Assembly (NCBI GenBank): GCA_016703945.1 | Contig: JADJBC010000059.1 | Coordinates: forward strand, 248,001 to 312,000 | Direction of reading: 5' to 3' | From: Candidatus Aalborgicola danicus | GTDB lineage: Bacteria; Pseudomonadota; Gammaproteobacteria; Burkholderiales; Burkholderiaceae_C | Length of the DNA stretch: 64,000 bases | Shown here: piece after piece, positions 62,982 to 64,000 of the stretch | Layout of the letters: the number at the start of each line of letters is the position of its first letter | Numbering within the stretch: position 1 is the stretch's first letter | Notes under the pieces: model-generated | Told to the model about the DNA's origin: nothing | Seen by the model: the letters and a program-made list of their open reading frames with translations, nothing else | The model's database searches: none | Program-made: the position numbers and the translations under genes

Positions 62982-64000
62982 TTAAATGGGTTTGATGGAA
63001 CCTGGCACGATTTTCGCGCCAAAGTCCCGCATCATGGCCTGCACAAACGGATCGTCAAAAATAATCTTCTCAGCGGCCAGCTGCTTCTCGGCCGACGCCG
63101 CATTGTTGCGCCGGGCCGGGCAATCGGTCACGCGGCCAATTTCCACCACCAGCTTCACGCCAAAACCCGCGTTCTGCAGGGCTGTCGTCAGGCGGTCACG
63201 GGTACCCGTCTGGTTCAGCGACTCCCGCTCCACCCGCAGAATCCACTGGTCCGTATCACGCGCCACCAGCTGTGACTGCAGGGCCAGTTCGCGCACCATG
63301 GCGTTGATGGCATCCGACTTGATCAACTGCTGCACGGTGGCATGCCAGAAGTCGCCTTCCTCCGTCGGCACCAACACCGTAGCCCCTTGCTGTGCAGTGA
63401 CCTCGGAGCGAGATTCCGCCTGTACATGCACCGGAATTGCTACAATTTTCGTAGCGTCAGTCGCATATTTCACGAGGGCTGGAGCCGGATTTCTTTGAAA
63501 CTCTTGGTAGCCGTCGTCTTCGTCCTCACCCGAAAGGGTTTCGGGCGGTTCAACGCCACGCACGTGCAATAACTGGCCAGGTGGCAGCGGGGAAGCAGTG
63601 GGCACAGTTCGCGTTGTGTCCTGGCTTGCCGCGACTACCAGTGCCGGCAACACGATTGGTACCGGCGCTGGCGCGTCTTCCCAGGGTTGCACAACGGGCA
63701 GCTTAGGCGCTGAAACAGCAGGAACAACAGGGCCTGCGGACGCCACACCTGGCCGCGTGACCAAGGTCGGCGCAGCAACTACCTGTGCCGCAACTGCGGG
63801 CGCTGGACTATTTAGAGTTTTTTTTTCAGCCAAGGGCTGCGTAGCCTGTGGTTTGAAGGCCAGCAACCGCAACAACACCATGGTCAGGGCTGCATATTCA
63901 TCAGGTGCCAAGCCTAGGTCGACCCGGCCATGCAGGCAGATGCTGTACAGCAGTTGGGTCTCGTCGCGTGGCATCAACCCGGCCAAACGGGCGGTCTCGC
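62982..64000 (-). CDS. dnaX: DNA polymerase III subunit gamma/tau, C-terminal part
   Basis: Partial: the frame is open to the window edge, so the ATPase domains are outside. The visible part has the domain III end (ETQLLYSICLHGRVDLGLAPDEYAALTMVLLRLLAF), a low-complexity Ala/Pro/Val linker, and the tau-specific C-terminal domain (DFWHATVQQLIKSDAINAMVRELALQSQ). The latter contacts the alpha subunit. The linker holds a ~50-bp dispersed repeat at 63437-63485, translated as APALVKYATDATKIVAI. dnaX, ybaB and recR lie in the usual order. Confidence 0.92.
   Translation of the reverse strand, partial: ETARLAGLMPRDETQLLYSICLHGRVDLGLAPDEYAALTMVLLRLLAFKPQATQPLAEKKTLNSPAPAVAAQVVAAPTLVTRPGVASAGPVVPAVSAPKLPVVQPWEDAPAPVPIVLPALVVAASQDTTRTVPTASPLPPGQLLHVRGVEPPETLSGEDEDDGYQEFQRNPAPALVKYATDATKIVAIPVHVQAESRSEVTAQQGATVLVPTEEGDFWHATVQQLIKSDAINAMVRELALQSQLVARDTDQWILRVERESLNQTGTRDRLTTALQNAGFGVKLVVEIGRVTDCPARRNNAASAEKQLAAEKIIFDDPFVQAMMRDFGAKIVPGSIKPI
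63437..63485 (+). repeat. Dispersed ~50-bp repeat inside dnaX
   Basis: TTGCTACAATTTTCGTAGCG, TCAGTCGCATATTTCACG, AGGGCTGGAGC. Same orientation relative to the gene as the 5' imuB copy, and translated in the same frame (APALV[EK]YA). It sits in the variable linker of tau. Confidence 0.78.

Overview
The window looks like a chromosomal segment of a Comamonadaceae betaproteobacterium, most likely Rhodoferax-like. The reasons are high GC, betaproteobacterial housekeeping genes (dnaX-ybaB-recR, nrdJ, hppA, moaA), a probable rhodoquinone gene rquA, and several families of short dispersed hairpin repeats of a kind I associate with this family. No rRNA, tRNA, CRISPR array, prophage or transposase gene was found.

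Layout. (1) 1-11.5 kb: histidine utilisation. hutC-hutD-hutI lie on the minus strand, followed upstream by a response-regulator/kinase and a very large transporter-like hybrid sensor kinase. hutU-hutH run divergently. Two identical 16-bp HutC-type operators sit upstream of hutC and hutU. hutD and hutI each carry a one-base homopolymer frameshift. (2) 11.6-33.5 kb: an almost complete pectin/galacturonate island. A minus-strand run holds kduI, kduD, an oligogalacturonide ABC transporter, oligogalacturonide lyase, a fused pectin methylesterase/pectate lyase, uxaC, uxaA, uxaB and a KdgR-like IclR regulator. The divergent arm holds kdgF, a TonB-dependent receptor, a frameshifted CE12 acetylesterase, kdgK (opposite strand) and a YgjV-like membrane protein. 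Palindromes of the form TGAAAC-N3-GTTTCA lie at kduI/kdgF, kdgR and kdgK and probably bind the regulator. Together the genes de-esterify and cleave pectin, import oligomers, and turn both unsaturated and saturated uronates into 2-keto-3-deoxygluconate and its 6-phosphate. (3) 33.6-36.7 kb: rquA with a perfect FNR-type box, then the SOS mutagenesis genes imuA-imuB with a LexA box but no adjacent dnaE2. (4) 36.8-46.5 kb: a TPR-GGDEF cyclase, a Bcr/CflA exporter, a lipoprotein sugar-type binding protein paired with a hybrid sensor kinase, a nitroreductase and NnrS. (5) 46.5-64 kb: housekeeping and metabolism: class II ribonucleotide reductase, ETF-ubiquinone oxidoreductase, two SDR dehydrogenases, dcd, ppa, hppA, moaA with an in-frame stop, an RND pump remnant, rnhA, a methyltransferase, gloB, mltD, recR, ybaB and the 3' part of dnaX.

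The most unusual structures are: (a) a ~50-bp repeat with five copies, three of them lying in frame inside imuB (twice, in opposite orientations) and dnaX; (b) two inverted copies of a hairpin element between ABC transporter genes whose stems differ in sequence but stay paired around a conserved internal loop; (c) an FNR box nested in the loop of a terminator-like palindrome upstream of rquA; (d) the transporter / Cys-rich / hybrid-kinase fusion in the hut locus. Four genes (hutI, hutD, the CE12 esterase, moaA) are interrupted. Three of these are single-base deletions in homopolymers, so assembly error must be considered before calling them pseudogenes.
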